From IMG/VR virus record IMGVR_UViG_3300009182_000388, positions 1 to 20,036 of that record: a stretch of DNA of 20,036 bases; one strand, 5' to 3'. Every line of letters begins with the position of its first letter. The first letter of the stretch is position 1. Origin of the DNA: a virus. Below are positions 4,858 through 10,941 of this stretch, piece after piece. Under the pieces are notes generated by a model. It made no database searches, had not been told where the DNA came from, and saw only the letters and a list, made by a program, of their open reading frames with translations. Both the position numbers and the translations under genes were made by a program.

Positions 4858-6732
4858 ATGGATCAGTACCAAGAATATATCGCCGCCAGCCGTTATGCCC
4901 GTTTCCAAGACGATAAGGGTCGTCGTGAAAACTGGGGTGAGACCGTAGACCGGTATGTAGAATACATGTTTAGCCGTACACCAGCCATTACTAACAACAC
5001 CGAATTAAAAACAGAACTTCGTAGCGCCATTTTTAACCTTGAACTAATGCCGTCCATGCGTGCCATGATGACAGCAGGAAAGAGTGCCGACCGTGACAAT
5101 ACTTGCGTCTATAACTGCAGCTATCTCCCAGTGGATGACCCCAAGTCGTTTGACGAAAGCATGTTTATTTTGTTGTGTGGAACGGGAGTTGGCTTTTCAG
5201 TCGAGTCGAAGTATATTAGTAACCTGCCCGAAGTGCCGGAACAGTTATTTGAAAGCAGCCACACCATTGCAGTGCATGATAGCAAAGAAGGCTGGGCTAA
5301 GTCGCTGCGATTGCTCCTCGCTCATTTGTGGGCTGGAGAAATCCCAAAATGGGATGTCTCCAATATTCGACCTGCGGGAGCACGACTCAAAACTTTTGGA
5401 GGGCGAGCTTCAGGACCCGAACCATTAGTTGACCTGTTTAAGTTCGCTGTTAACATGTTCAAACATGCACAAGGGCGCCGCCTTAATTCACTTGAGTGCC
5501 ACGACCTAATGTGCAAAATTGGTGAGGTTGTAGTTGTTGGCGGCGTGCGCCGCTCTGCTATGATTTCTTTATCAGATTTAGATGATGAAAGGATTCGACA
5601 TGCAAAAGCTGGACCATGGTGGGAAACCGCTCCACATCGGGCTCTCGCAAATAATAGCGCTGTCTATAATGACACACCAACTGTTGGGAAATTTATGGAG
5701 GAGTGGCTTTCTCTGTATAATTCTCATTCTGGTGAACGTGGTATATTCAATCGTGAAGCTGCTAAGAACACAGTTGCTAAGTATGGTCATCGCGATCCTA
5801 ATTTTGAGTTTGGGACTAATCCTTGCTCAGAAATTATCCTCCGACCTTACCAATTTTGTAACCTCTCTGAAGTGGTGGTGAGACATGACGACGACAAACA
5901 AACTTTGCTGCGCAAAGTGCGGCTTGCGGCTGCCCTTGGAACAATCCAGTCAACCTTTACCCGGTTCCCCTATCTGCGCAAGGTGTGGCAGAGAAATACT
6001 GAGGCAGAACGGCTTTTGGGTGTTTCCCTCACCGGCATTTATGACAACCCCCTTTTGGTCAACCAAGGAGAACAACTAAATGAGTTACTTACCGAGCTTC
6101 GAGAGGAAGCTAGAAGAACCAACAAAGAATTTGCAGAGCTGCTTGGAATACCTGAAAGTGCTGCAATTACTTGCGTTAAGCCCAGTGGAACCGTCAGCCA
6201 ACTCGTTGATAGTGCTTCTGGAATCCACCCTAGACACTCTAAATTCTACATACGAAGAGTTAGAGGAGATAAGAAAGACCCTCTCACCCAATTCTTAATT
6301 CAACAAGGAATACCAAATGAAGCGTGCGTTTATAAACCTGATCAAACAATTGTTTTTAGTTTTCCAATCAAGGCCCCAGCAGGCATCACAAGAGACCAAG
6401 TCACCCCGATTGACCATCTTGGACTCTGGCTTACTTATCAGCGGCACTGGTGCGAGCACAAACCCTCTGTCACCATTTCCGTCGAAGAAAAAGACTGGCC
6501 AAGCGTCGGTGCGTGGACGTGGGAAAACTTCTCAGAAATCAGCGGCGTCAGCTACCTCCCGTACGACGGCGGAACCTACCGCCAAGCCCCGTACGAAGAG
6601 TGTAGCGAAGAAGACTACCAAGCCCTCAAAGCCCAAGTCCCCCAAATCAACTGGGAAGACTTCGAAGAAACCACGGACAACGTCGAAGGCGCCCAACAAC
6701 TAGCCTGCAGTGCCGGGTCTTGCGAAATTTAA
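4858..6732 (+). CDS. nrdJ: Adenosylcobalamin-dependent (class II) ribonucleoside-triphosphate reductase (624 aa)
   Basis: This enzyme reduces ribonucleotides to deoxyribonucleotides using vitamin B12, supplying phage replication. Motifs visible: NTCVYNCSY (Cys83/Cys87, one of them an active-site cysteine), LCGTGVGFSVE (107-116), GTNPCSEI with the thiyl-radical Cys323 and Glu325, the partner Cys334 eleven residues on (QFCNLSEV), KPSGTVSQL (441-449), and a C-terminal tail CSAGSC (617, 622) for re-reduction. The 11-residue spacing of the Cys pair and the C-x4-C tail fit the monomeric Lactobacillus leichmannii type, in which the equivalents are 408, 419 and 731/736. At 624 residues it is clearly shorter than that 739-residue enzyme, chiefly before the radical cysteine. 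Codon use shifts along the gene (see findings). It has its own terminator downstream. Confidence 0.93.
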   Translation: MDQYQEYIAASRYARFQDDKGRRENWGETVDRYVEYMFSRTPAITNNTELKTELRSAIFNLELMPSMRAMMTAGKSADRDNTCVYNCSYLPVDDPKSFDESMFILLCGTGVGFSVESKYISNLPEVPEQLFESSHTIAVHDSKEGWAKSLRLLLAHLWAGEIPKWDVSNIRPAGARLKTFGGRASGPEPLVDLFKFAVNMFKHAQGRRLNSLECHDLMCKIGEVVVVGGVRRSAMISLSDLDDERIRHAKAGPWWETAPHRALANNSAVYNDTPTVGKFMEEWLSLYNSHSGERGIFNREAAKNTVAKYGHRDPNFEFGTNPCSEIILRPYQFCNLSEVVVRHDDDKQTLLRKVRLAAALGTIQSTFTRFPYLRKVWQRNTEAERLLGVSLTGIYDNPLLVNQGEQLNELLTELREEARRTNKEFAELLGIPESAAITCVKPSGTVSQLVDSASGIHPRHSKFYIRRVRGDKKDPLTQFLIQQGIPNEACVYKPDQTIVFSFPIKAPAGITRDQVTPIDHLGLWLTYQRHWCEHKPSVTISVEEKDWPSVGAWTWENFSEISGVSYLPYDGGTYRQAPYEECSEEDYQALKAQVPQINWEDFEETTDNVEGAQQLACSAGSCEI

Positions 6733-6738
6733 AAACTA

Positions 6739-6755
6739 TTTCACATGGTGGTAAA
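6739..6755 (+). promoter_or_regulatory. Imperfect inverted repeat TTTCACATGGTGGTAAA (cassette part A, second copy)
   Basis: It differs by one base from 2540-2556 and sits in the same order relative to terminator and element. Because the base pairs of the two terminators differ while this block is kept, it is likely under its own selection. Confidence 0.5.
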
Positions 6756-6758
6756 TTT

Positions 6759-6783
6759 GGCCCCTCTTCGGAGGGGCTTTTTT
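6759..6783 (+). terminator. Rho-independent terminator with UUCG loop
   Basis: GCCCCTC-TTCG-GAGGGGC forms a 7-bp GC-rich stem (6760-6777), extended by a G-T pair, and is followed by T6. It ends the RNR message. The loop is the same as at 2567-2570 but the stem pairs are changed on both sides. Confidence 0.9.
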
Positions 6784-6800
6784 GGATAAGTAGTTATGTA
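6784..6800 (+). promoter_or_regulatory. Repeated intergenic element, copy 4 (GGATAAGTAGTTATGTA)
   Basis: It is fused to the T-tract of the RNR terminator and lies 33 bases before the ATG at 6817. It is identical over 17 bases to copy 3. It would start the message for the ten-gene train up to 8986. Confidence 0.65.
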
Positions 6801-6816
6801 AAAACAAGGAGCCAAT

Positions 6817-7035
6817 ATGACCACAGCAGAACAAGCCTACAATCACTGGAAAAAAGCCATGAAGATGGATTTGCGAGTCTATACAGATCAGCAGCTCTTT
6901 GAATTGGGCTTTAATGCCGCTAAGTCCATTATGAACGAAATGGAAAAGGTAGTTTCTGAAATGGAACGCGAAAACAAAAAACTGTCGGCTGAGATCAAAA
7001 AGCTTCGTAAGGCAAATAAAAATGCGCCCGAATAA
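6817..7035 (+). CDS. Hypothetical coiled-coil protein (72 aa)
   Basis: The ATG follows ACAAGGAGCCAAT, a strong ribosome binding site nearly identical to that of the DUF2815 gene. The N-terminal third (TTAEQAYNHWKKAMKMDLRV) is mixed; from about residue 38 on the protein is one long charged helix (MNEMEKVVSEMERENKKLSA) with heptad-like spacing, ending in a Lys/Arg-rich tail, so a dimeric coiled coil is likely. No family recognised. It is the first gene of the small-gene train and overlaps the next by 14 bases, an unusually long overlap for this arm. Confidence 0.75.
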   Translation: MTTAEQAYNHWKKAMKMDLRVYTDQQLFELGFNAAKSIMNEMEKVVSEMERENKKLSAEIKKLRKANKNAPE

Positions 7036-7276
7036 ATTCCAATTTCGCAAGACAGCAGCTCGTAATGGGTGGACAAAGATCTTTGGTGGCATCGGCCGAC
7101 GTAGAAGTATTAAAGACTTCTTTAATACCAAAACACCAGTTAAAAAACGCTTTAATATGCAGATGGTAAGGCGCTCACACCAAGGACACCGTAACAGAAT
7201 TTTTGGTAGTCTAAATGCCCTAAAGATCCGTCTACAATTTGGCCGCAGGCCAACAATATCAGATTTTAGGAGGTAG
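7022..7276 (+). CDS. Hypothetical strongly basic protein (84 aa)
   Basis: The ATG at 7022 lies inside the end of the preceding gene; AAGG about ten bases before could serve as ribosome binding site. The product is very rich in Arg and Lys with aromatic residues (MRPNKFQFRKTAARNGWTKI, then FNMQMVRRSHQGHRNRIFG and RLQFGRRPTISDFRR). Such composition fits DNA or RNA binding, but there is no named motif. A long reverse frame covers the same bases, so coding is less certain than for its neighbours. In favour: it fills a gap that would otherwise be 240 bases in an arm with almost no gaps, and the next gene starts one base after its end with a strong AGGAGG inside it. Confidence 0.55.
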   Translation: MRPNKFQFRKTAARNGWTKIFGGIGRRRSIKDFFNTKTPVKKRFNMQMVRRSHQGHRNRIFGSLNALKIRLQFGRRPTISDFRR

Positions 7277-7277
7277 T

Positions 7278-7355
7278 ATGATTTACTTTGCAATCTATTT
7301 AGTACTTCTCGTTGTTGCGTTACTATTTAATTATGGAGCACATCTTGATGACTAA
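7278..7355 (+). CDS. Tiny single-pass membrane peptide (25 aa)
   Basis: ATG at 7278 has a perfect AGGAGG seven bases upstream, one of the best ribosome binding sites of the window. The peptide starts MIYFAIYLVLLVVALLFNYG and ends AHLDD, so it is essentially one membrane helix with a short acidic tail. Its stop lies inside the start of the next gene (overlap 7348-7355). At 25 residues it falls below normal gene-calling limits, but the ribosome binding site and clean hydrophobic helix make it believable. Function unknown; small membrane peptides near a spanin-like gene can be lysis or host-takeover factors. Confidence 0.6.
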   Translation: MIYFAIYLVLLVVALLFNYGAHLDD

Positions 7356-7482
7356 CGAAAAACAAAAGCCAATTACTGAGCAGTACCGTAACAACTACGA
7401 TAAGATTTTTGACAAACCAAACCCACTTGCCGAGAAGCTAATTAAGCAGATTGAGGAAAACATAAAGGCCAATTCAAAATGA
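7348..7482 (+). CDS. Hypothetical small protein (44 aa)
   Basis: Start ATG at 7348 with GGAG about nine bases upstream; it overlaps the preceding tiny gene by eight bases and the next by four (ATGA at 7479-7482). The product is polar and helical (MTNEKQKPITEQYRNNYDKI, then DKPNPLAEKLIKQIEENIKA) with no membrane segment. I recognise no family. The chain of overlaps on both sides supports that it is translated. Confidence 0.65.
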   Translation: MTNEKQKPITEQYRNNYDKIFDKPNPLAEKLIKQIEENIKANSK

Positions 7483-7754
7483 CATATGAATACTTTATTT
7501 TGTTTTTCATTGGCTTTATTGTGGGTGCGTTACTTAACCGCAGCAAAGAAAGCCGTGAACAAGAGCGCATATACGAAGATCGGTATCGTGACTACGAGGC
7601 CAATGTGCAGTATTACAAACGCTTAACCCGCAATTTGGTAGAAGAAAACAACAACCTCAAACAATGGCAAACCCGCCAGCTTGATGTTATTGATTCTCTA
7701 AACACACAGATCAGACACCTAGAGTCTCAAGTATACGGAGGCAGCACAAAATGA
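7479..7754 (+). CDS. Membrane-anchored coiled-coil protein, spanin-like topology (91 aa)
   Basis: ATGA overlap with the upstream gene. An N-terminal membrane helix (residues about 5-19, YFILFFIGFIVGALL) is followed by a basic junction (NRSKESREQER) and then a long helical, Tyr/Gln/Asn-rich coiled coil (DYEANVQYYKRLTRNLVEEN, then IDSLNTQIRHLESQ). This N-anchored periplasmic coiled-coil layout is that of inner-membrane spanins (Rz type), which join inner and outer membranes at lysis. No outer-membrane lipoprotein partner or endolysin is visible nearby, so the spanin idea is only inference from topology. The frame just past its stop could add a Cys-rich tail if ribosomes shifted by +1 (see findings). 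Confidence 0.7.
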   Translation: MTYEYFILFFIGFIVGALLNRSKESREQERIYEDRYRDYEANVQYYKRLTRNLVEENNNLKQWQTRQLDVIDSLNTQIRHLESQVYGGSTK

Positions 7755-7783
7755 GGATGTTAAATGTCTGATTTGTGAGAAAA

Positions 7784-7826
7784 AGTTATGTAAAAAGGAT
7801 AAACTTGCATAACATTGTTATAACAA
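7784..7826 (+). promoter_or_regulatory. Degenerate element copy plus 12-bp palindrome
   Basis: The 87-base gap before the gene at 7842 holds AGTTATGTAAAAA (7784-7796), identical over 13 bases to the end of copy 4 and what follows it (6792-6804), although the GGATA half is not kept. Eighteen bases later comes the perfect palindrome TTGTTATAACAA (7815-7826), an operator-like site just ahead of the start. No normal -35/-10 pair is seen. Confidence 0.35.
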
Positions 7827-7841
7827 CACATGAGGATAGAA

Positions 7842-8129
7842 ATGACCGCAAATGAAATAGCAGAACAATTAGAAAGCATTAGTTGGCTACAAGGCGATGG
7901 TAAAGTAAAACCATTTCAACACTATGCCAACTTTGTTCGCCAGCAACAACAGCTTATTGAAATACTGAACGGGCGCATTGAGCGCATGATTGAAAACCAA
8001 AGCCACCACGAAGGTATCGCTCACGCCGGCGGCTTTGAACAAGGCTATGAGGCGGGACGTAAAATGGGCATGCAACAAGAGCGGGCACTATGGGAACTAG
8101 CCGCATCAACACAGGAGATTGAGAAATGA
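7842..8129 (+). CDS. Hypothetical phage protein (95 aa)
   Basis: I chose ATG 7842 over ATG 7830 because GAGGATA lies at proper spacing before it, while nothing resembling a ribosome binding site precedes 7830. The protein opens MTANEIAEQLESISWLQGDG, continues as a helix with HYANFVRQQQQLIEILNGRI and has a His/Gly-rich patch (HHEGIAHAGGFEQGYEAGRK) before a C-terminal helix ending AASTQEIEK. No family is recognised; the composition is that of a soluble helical protein. It overlaps the following gene by four bases. Confidence 0.75.
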   Translation: MTANEIAEQLESISWLQGDGKVKPFQHYANFVRQQQQLIEILNGRIERMIENQSHHEGIAHAGGFEQGYEAGRKMGMQQERALWELAASTQEIEK

Positions 8130-8299
8130 CCACATTCACCACAGAAGACAGGTTACATGCGGGAGAGTACCCGTTGACCGATGAGCAGATTAAAGAACTG
8201 ATGCCACTTAAACCATACGAAGAATATACAGAAATGGAAGCGCCGGATTTAATTGCGTTTGCCCGCGCTATCGAACGCGCCCACGGAATAGGAGAATAG
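8126..8299 (+). CDS. Conserved small phage protein (57 aa)
   Basis: The start overlaps the preceding stop (ATGA); AGGAG lies 13 bases upstream. The protein (MTTFTTEDRLHAGEYPLTDE, then KPYEEYTEMEAPDLIAFARA) ends in IERAHGIGE. The C-terminal D-I-FARAIE-AHGI pattern is common at the end of small phage proteins and within longer unknown phage proteins, where it is of unknown role. No catalytic motif is visible. The length is below common reporting limits, but context and conservation-like pattern make it a firm call. Confidence 0.75.
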   Translation: MTTFTTEDRLHAGEYPLTDEQIKELMPLKPYEEYTEMEAPDLIAFARAIERAHGIGE

Positions 8300-8301
8300 A
8301 A

Positions 8302-8517
8302 ATGAATAAACCAGAACTACTCAAAGACGCAGTAAACGACCTAGAGTCTATAGCAGCACTTGTGCAGTATCAAACCTCTGATCGAGATTTGGCACTTGCT
8401 ATACTGGACTGCGCCGACCAACTAACCAAACTGATTAAAATGGAAAAACCAAAGCCTTATGAATCAGAATATTTAAAGAACGTCAAATTGGCTGCTGCGG
8501 CAGGGGAAGAGGGTTAA
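8302..8517 (+). CDS. Hypothetical helical protein (71 aa)
   Basis: The ATG at 8302 comes two bases after the preceding stop, with AGGAG about eight bases upstream. The product is a helical protein (MNKPELLKDAVNDLESIAAL, then LALAILDCADQLTKLIKMEK) with a more polar C-terminus ending AAAAGEEG. One cysteine only. No family recognised and no membrane segment. It is a normal member of the small-gene train and is followed two bases later by the next start. Confidence 0.7.
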   Translation: MNKPELLKDAVNDLESIAALVQYQTSDRDLALAILDCADQLTKLIKMEKPKPYESEYLKNVKLAAAAGEEG

Positions 8518-8519
8518 AC

Positions 8520-8774
8520 ATGACAAAGATTAAAGTAGTTAAACCAGCTATTGTCGAAAAAACTGGCAAGATCGACAAGGCAAAGTCTGTCAAAGAGAGC
8601 CACGATGACATCATCAAGCGCACTGGTAAATCCGGCAAACATAAGTTTGTGCTGTCCAATAAAAAGATTGCCGACCGTAAGGAGGCTGCTAAGGTGGCTA
8701 AAGCCGCTGGTGAGGTAAAAGATCCTGGCAAGAAGCTACACAGCCATGAGCTACGCAAGGGACTAAAGAAATGA
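8520..8774 (+). CDS. Basic protein, possibly nucleic-acid binding (84 aa)
   Basis: ATG at 8520 with GAGGG seven bases upstream; the end overlaps the next start by four bases. The product is very rich in Lys (MTKIKVVKPAIVEKTGKIDK, then RTGKSGKHKFVLSNKKIADR), with a helical Lys/Ala middle (KEAAKVAKAAGE) and a His-containing basic end (LHSHELRKGLKK). The composition resembles histone-like tails and other DNA-packing proteins of phages, but no fold can be assigned. Role inferred only from charge. Confidence 0.7.
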   Translation: MTKIKVVKPAIVEKTGKIDKAKSVKESHDDIIKRTGKSGKHKFVLSNKKIADRKEAAKVAKAAGEVKDPGKKLHSHELRKGLKK

Positions 8775-8986
8775 AAGACGATTTTAGATTTACACTGGAG
8801 CATGTATCTGACAACCCAGACGGATCTGGTAACTTTAAGGCGGACTTTAGTGACAATGTTGCCCAGATATTAATCCAACGTGGCATACAGGCCATATTGG
8901 AGGACTACATAAAGCAAGAAGAAGCACGTCCAAAGTCCAAACAAGAAAAACGCCTCAAACAACTATTATCAGAAGACCGTAAGTAA
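8771..8986 (+). CDS. Hypothetical protein (71 aa)
   Basis: ATGA overlap with the basic 84-aa protein. The N-terminal half (DDFRFTLEHVSDNPDGSGNF, then DFSDNVAQILIQRGIQAILE) looks like a small mixed strand-helix domain with a conserved-looking F-N-SD-V---L---G pattern; the C-terminus is a charged helix rich in Lys and Glu (KQEEARPKSKQEKRLKQLL). No enzyme motif. I do not recognise a family. It is the last gene of the train before PolA. Confidence 0.7.
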   Translation: MKDDFRFTLEHVSDNPDGSGNFKADFSDNVAQILIQRGIQAILEDYIKQEEARPKSKQEKRLKQLLSEDRK

Positions 8987-8996
8987 TTTTAAACCC

Positions 8997-9010
8997 ACTG
9001 ATTCGTCAGT
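8997..9010 (+). terminator. Short UUCG hairpin between the small-gene train and PolA
   Basis: ACTGA-TTCG-TCAGT gives a 5-bp stem with the same UUCG loop used at 2567 and 6767, but without a T-tract and without the GGATAAGTAG element after it. It is more likely an attenuator or mRNA-stability hairpin than a full stop. Confidence 0.4.
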
Positions 9011-9027
9011 TTGCCTAAGGAGCTTAT

Positions 9028-10941
9028 ATGATTTACAGCATTGACTTTGAAACCCGCAGCGCCATCGACTTAGCCGACCAGGGGCTAGACATCTACGCCA
9101 ACGACCCCAGTACAGAGGTGTTGTGTATTGCGTTTGGTACCACTCTCCAAAATGTGGATGTACTATCACCTAAAAATTGGGTTACTCAAGCAACACTTTT
9201 GGAGCACGTCCGTCGAGGTGGCAAAATTGCAGCCTGGAACGCCATGTTTGAGTACGCCATCTGGAACTGCGTCTGTGTGCCTAAGTACAAATGGCCACCA
9301 CTAAAACTAGAGCAGTGCATTGACTCCATGGCCATAGCAGCTGCCAATAACATCCCCCAGTCCCTCGAAGAAGCCGCTTTGTTCTTAAATGCCAGCCATA
9401 AGAAAGACACCACTGGCAGAAAGCTAATCCAAAAGCTGTGTAAGCCCAAGAAAGATGGCACCTTTAACAACGACCCGCAGGCGATGGCAGAGCTGTTTTC
9501 ATACTGCCAACAGGACGTCCGTGCTGAGATGGCGATTGTGGCCAATTTAAGGCCCCTCTCAGACGAGGAACAGGCAATCTGGACCCTCACCCAGCGGATC
9601 AATTTGAGAGGCGTACCGGTCGATCCACAAGAGCTCCACAACGCTGTCGTAGCTGTGGCAAGGGCACAAGATGCCATCGACAACGAATGCGTCGCCTTGA
9701 CGGGTTTTAGAGCGTCTGAGAGGGATAAATTGCTAGGGTGGTTAAATGCCCAAGGAATGGATATGTCCAACATGACCGCTGAGATGATATCAGTTATGTT
9801 GCAACGCACCAATTTAAAGCCTAATGTAAGGAGGGCGTTAGAATTACGCCAAGAAGGAAGCCAAACTAGCGTGGCTAAGTACGCTAAGATGATGGAGATA
9901 CAACGTGAAGGACGGATTAGGAATACACTGGTATATCATGGCGCTTCCACTGGCCGCTGGGCGAGCCGCGGTGGGCTTAATTTACAGAATATTGCTCGCC
10001 CCACACTTGGCGATGAAGAAATTGGACAGGCAATACCAAGAGTATTTAGTGAGGGAGTTGGGACGATGCAACAACTATCGTCCCTCGTCCGTAGCGCTAT
10101 ACGAAGCCCTGCAGGCAAAACCTTCGTTGACGTGGATTTTAGCTCAATTGAAAACCGAGTTGGTGTCTGGTTGGCTGGGCAAACAGACAAAGTAGAACTA
10201 TTTAGAAAAGGATTAGATGAGTACAAGACGTTTGCGTCAGAAGCGCTTTATCGTATCGCTTATAACGACGTTACTAAGGATCAGCGTCAAGTCGCGAAGT
10301 CAGCGGTTCTAGGCTGCCTCTTTGGTCAAGGTGCCAAGGGTCTGGTAAAGTACTCTGAGGGGATGGGGGTAAAGATGAGCGAGCAGCAGGCCCAACAAGC
10401 CGTGAATGCTTATCGGGCATCTTACCATCAGGTAAAGAGCTGCTGGGGTGAGATGGAGTCTGCAGCCATGTCAGCCATCTTAGAGCCTGGCACTGCGTTT
10501 GCGGCGGGCAAGTGCGCGTTTAAGGTGCAGAAAGACGTACTGTGGATGCGCCTACCAAGTGGGCGGCTTATCTGTTGGCATAATCCCAAGGTCGAGGAGC
10601 AACTGACTCCATGGGGCGTTAAGAAGTTGGGCGTCACCGTCCGTAGCCAAAACACCTTTACGCGCCAGTGGACTCGAAATAACTTGATTGGTAGTTCGAT
10701 CTTCCAAAGTGCTGTTCAGGCAACTGCTAGGGATATGCTCGCCGAAAGTCTCTTGAGGCTGGATAACGAAGGATACGAAGTGGTCAATTGTGTTCACGAT
10801 GAGGTACTCCTATTATGTAATGAAGAGGAGGCCGAAGCCGTCTTAGATCGTGTTATTGGTATTATGACAACACCGCCTAAGTGGGCTACCAACTTTCCAA
10901 TTGCTGCGGAAGGCTGGATCTCAAAACGCTATCGTAAGTAA
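9028..10941 (+). CDS. polA: Family A DNA polymerase with 3'-5' exonuclease (637 aa)
   Basis: Start ATG with AAGGAG upstream. The N-terminal proofreading domain shows Exo I DFET (D6, E8), Exo II WNAMFEY (N71, E75; Glu in place of the usual Asp, common in phage forms) and Exo III Y159-x3-D163. The polymerase domain shows GASTGRWAS (305-313), motif A DVDFSSIE (D370, E375), motif B R420-x3-K424 with LGCLFGQG, and motif C VHDE (589-592). It lacks a 5' nuclease domain, as usual in phages. Aligning motif B with E. coli Pol I (K758, F762, Y766) gives Leu428 at position 762 and Phe432 at 766. It is the replicative polymerase. It is the last plus-strand gene and abuts the convergent minus arm with no spacer; helicase and primase are not in the window. 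Confidence 0.95.
   Translation: MIYSIDFETRSAIDLADQGLDIYANDPSTEVLCIAFGTTLQNVDVLSPKNWVTQATLLEHVRRGGKIAAWNAMFEYAIWNCVCVPKYKWPPLKLEQCIDSMAIAAANNIPQSLEEAALFLNASHKKDTTGRKLIQKLCKPKKDGTFNNDPQAMAELFSYCQQDVRAEMAIVANLRPLSDEEQAIWTLTQRINLRGVPVDPQELHNAVVAVARAQDAIDNECVALTGFRASERDKLLGWLNAQGMDMSNMTAEMISVMLQRTNLKPNVRRALELRQEGSQTSVAKYAKMMEIQREGRIRNTLVYHGASTGRWASRGGLNLQNIARPTLGDEEIGQAIPRVFSEGVGTMQQLSSLVRSAIRSPAGKTFVDVDFSSIENRVGVWLAGQTDKVELFRKGLDEYKTFASEALYRIAYNDVTKDQRQVAKSAVLGCLFGQGAKGLVKYSEGMGVKMSEQQAQQAVNAYRASYHQVKSCWGEMESAAMSAILEPGTAFAAGKCAFKVQKDVLWMRLPSGRLICWHNPKVEEQLTPWGVKKLGVTVRSQNTFTRQWTRNNLIGSSIFQSAVQATARDMLAESLLRLDNEGYEVVNCVHDEVLLLCNEEEAEAVLDRVIGIMTTPPKWATNFPIAAEGWISKRYRK

Noticed and set aside
6317-6703. 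128-codon plus-strand frame inside RNR, giving a Lys/Ser/Pro-rich product
   Set aside because: It lies wholly within the RNR frame, which has intact motifs up to its CSAGSC tail. The low-complexity product reflects the C-ending codons of RNR in another frame.
6736-7293. Long open frame on the minus strand (185 codons) across the RNR terminator and two small plus-strand genes
   Set aside because: It covers the UUCG terminator and element copy 4, has no ribosome binding site that fits, and its product is a Cys/Leu/Arg/Phe mixture typical of the reverse of Lys-rich coding sequence. Plus-strand genes there have good starts and overlaps.
8525-8536. AAAGTAGTTA-like matches to the element inside genes (near 4265 and 8530)
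   Set aside because: They lie in coding sequence at the start of genes encoding I-K-V-V and lack GGAT and the T-tract, so they are codon-driven coincidences.
9186-9812. 208-codon minus-strand frame opposite PolA
   Set aside because: PolA exonuclease motifs occupy the plus strand here; the reverse frame is Ser/Leu/Cys-rich without recognisable domains.
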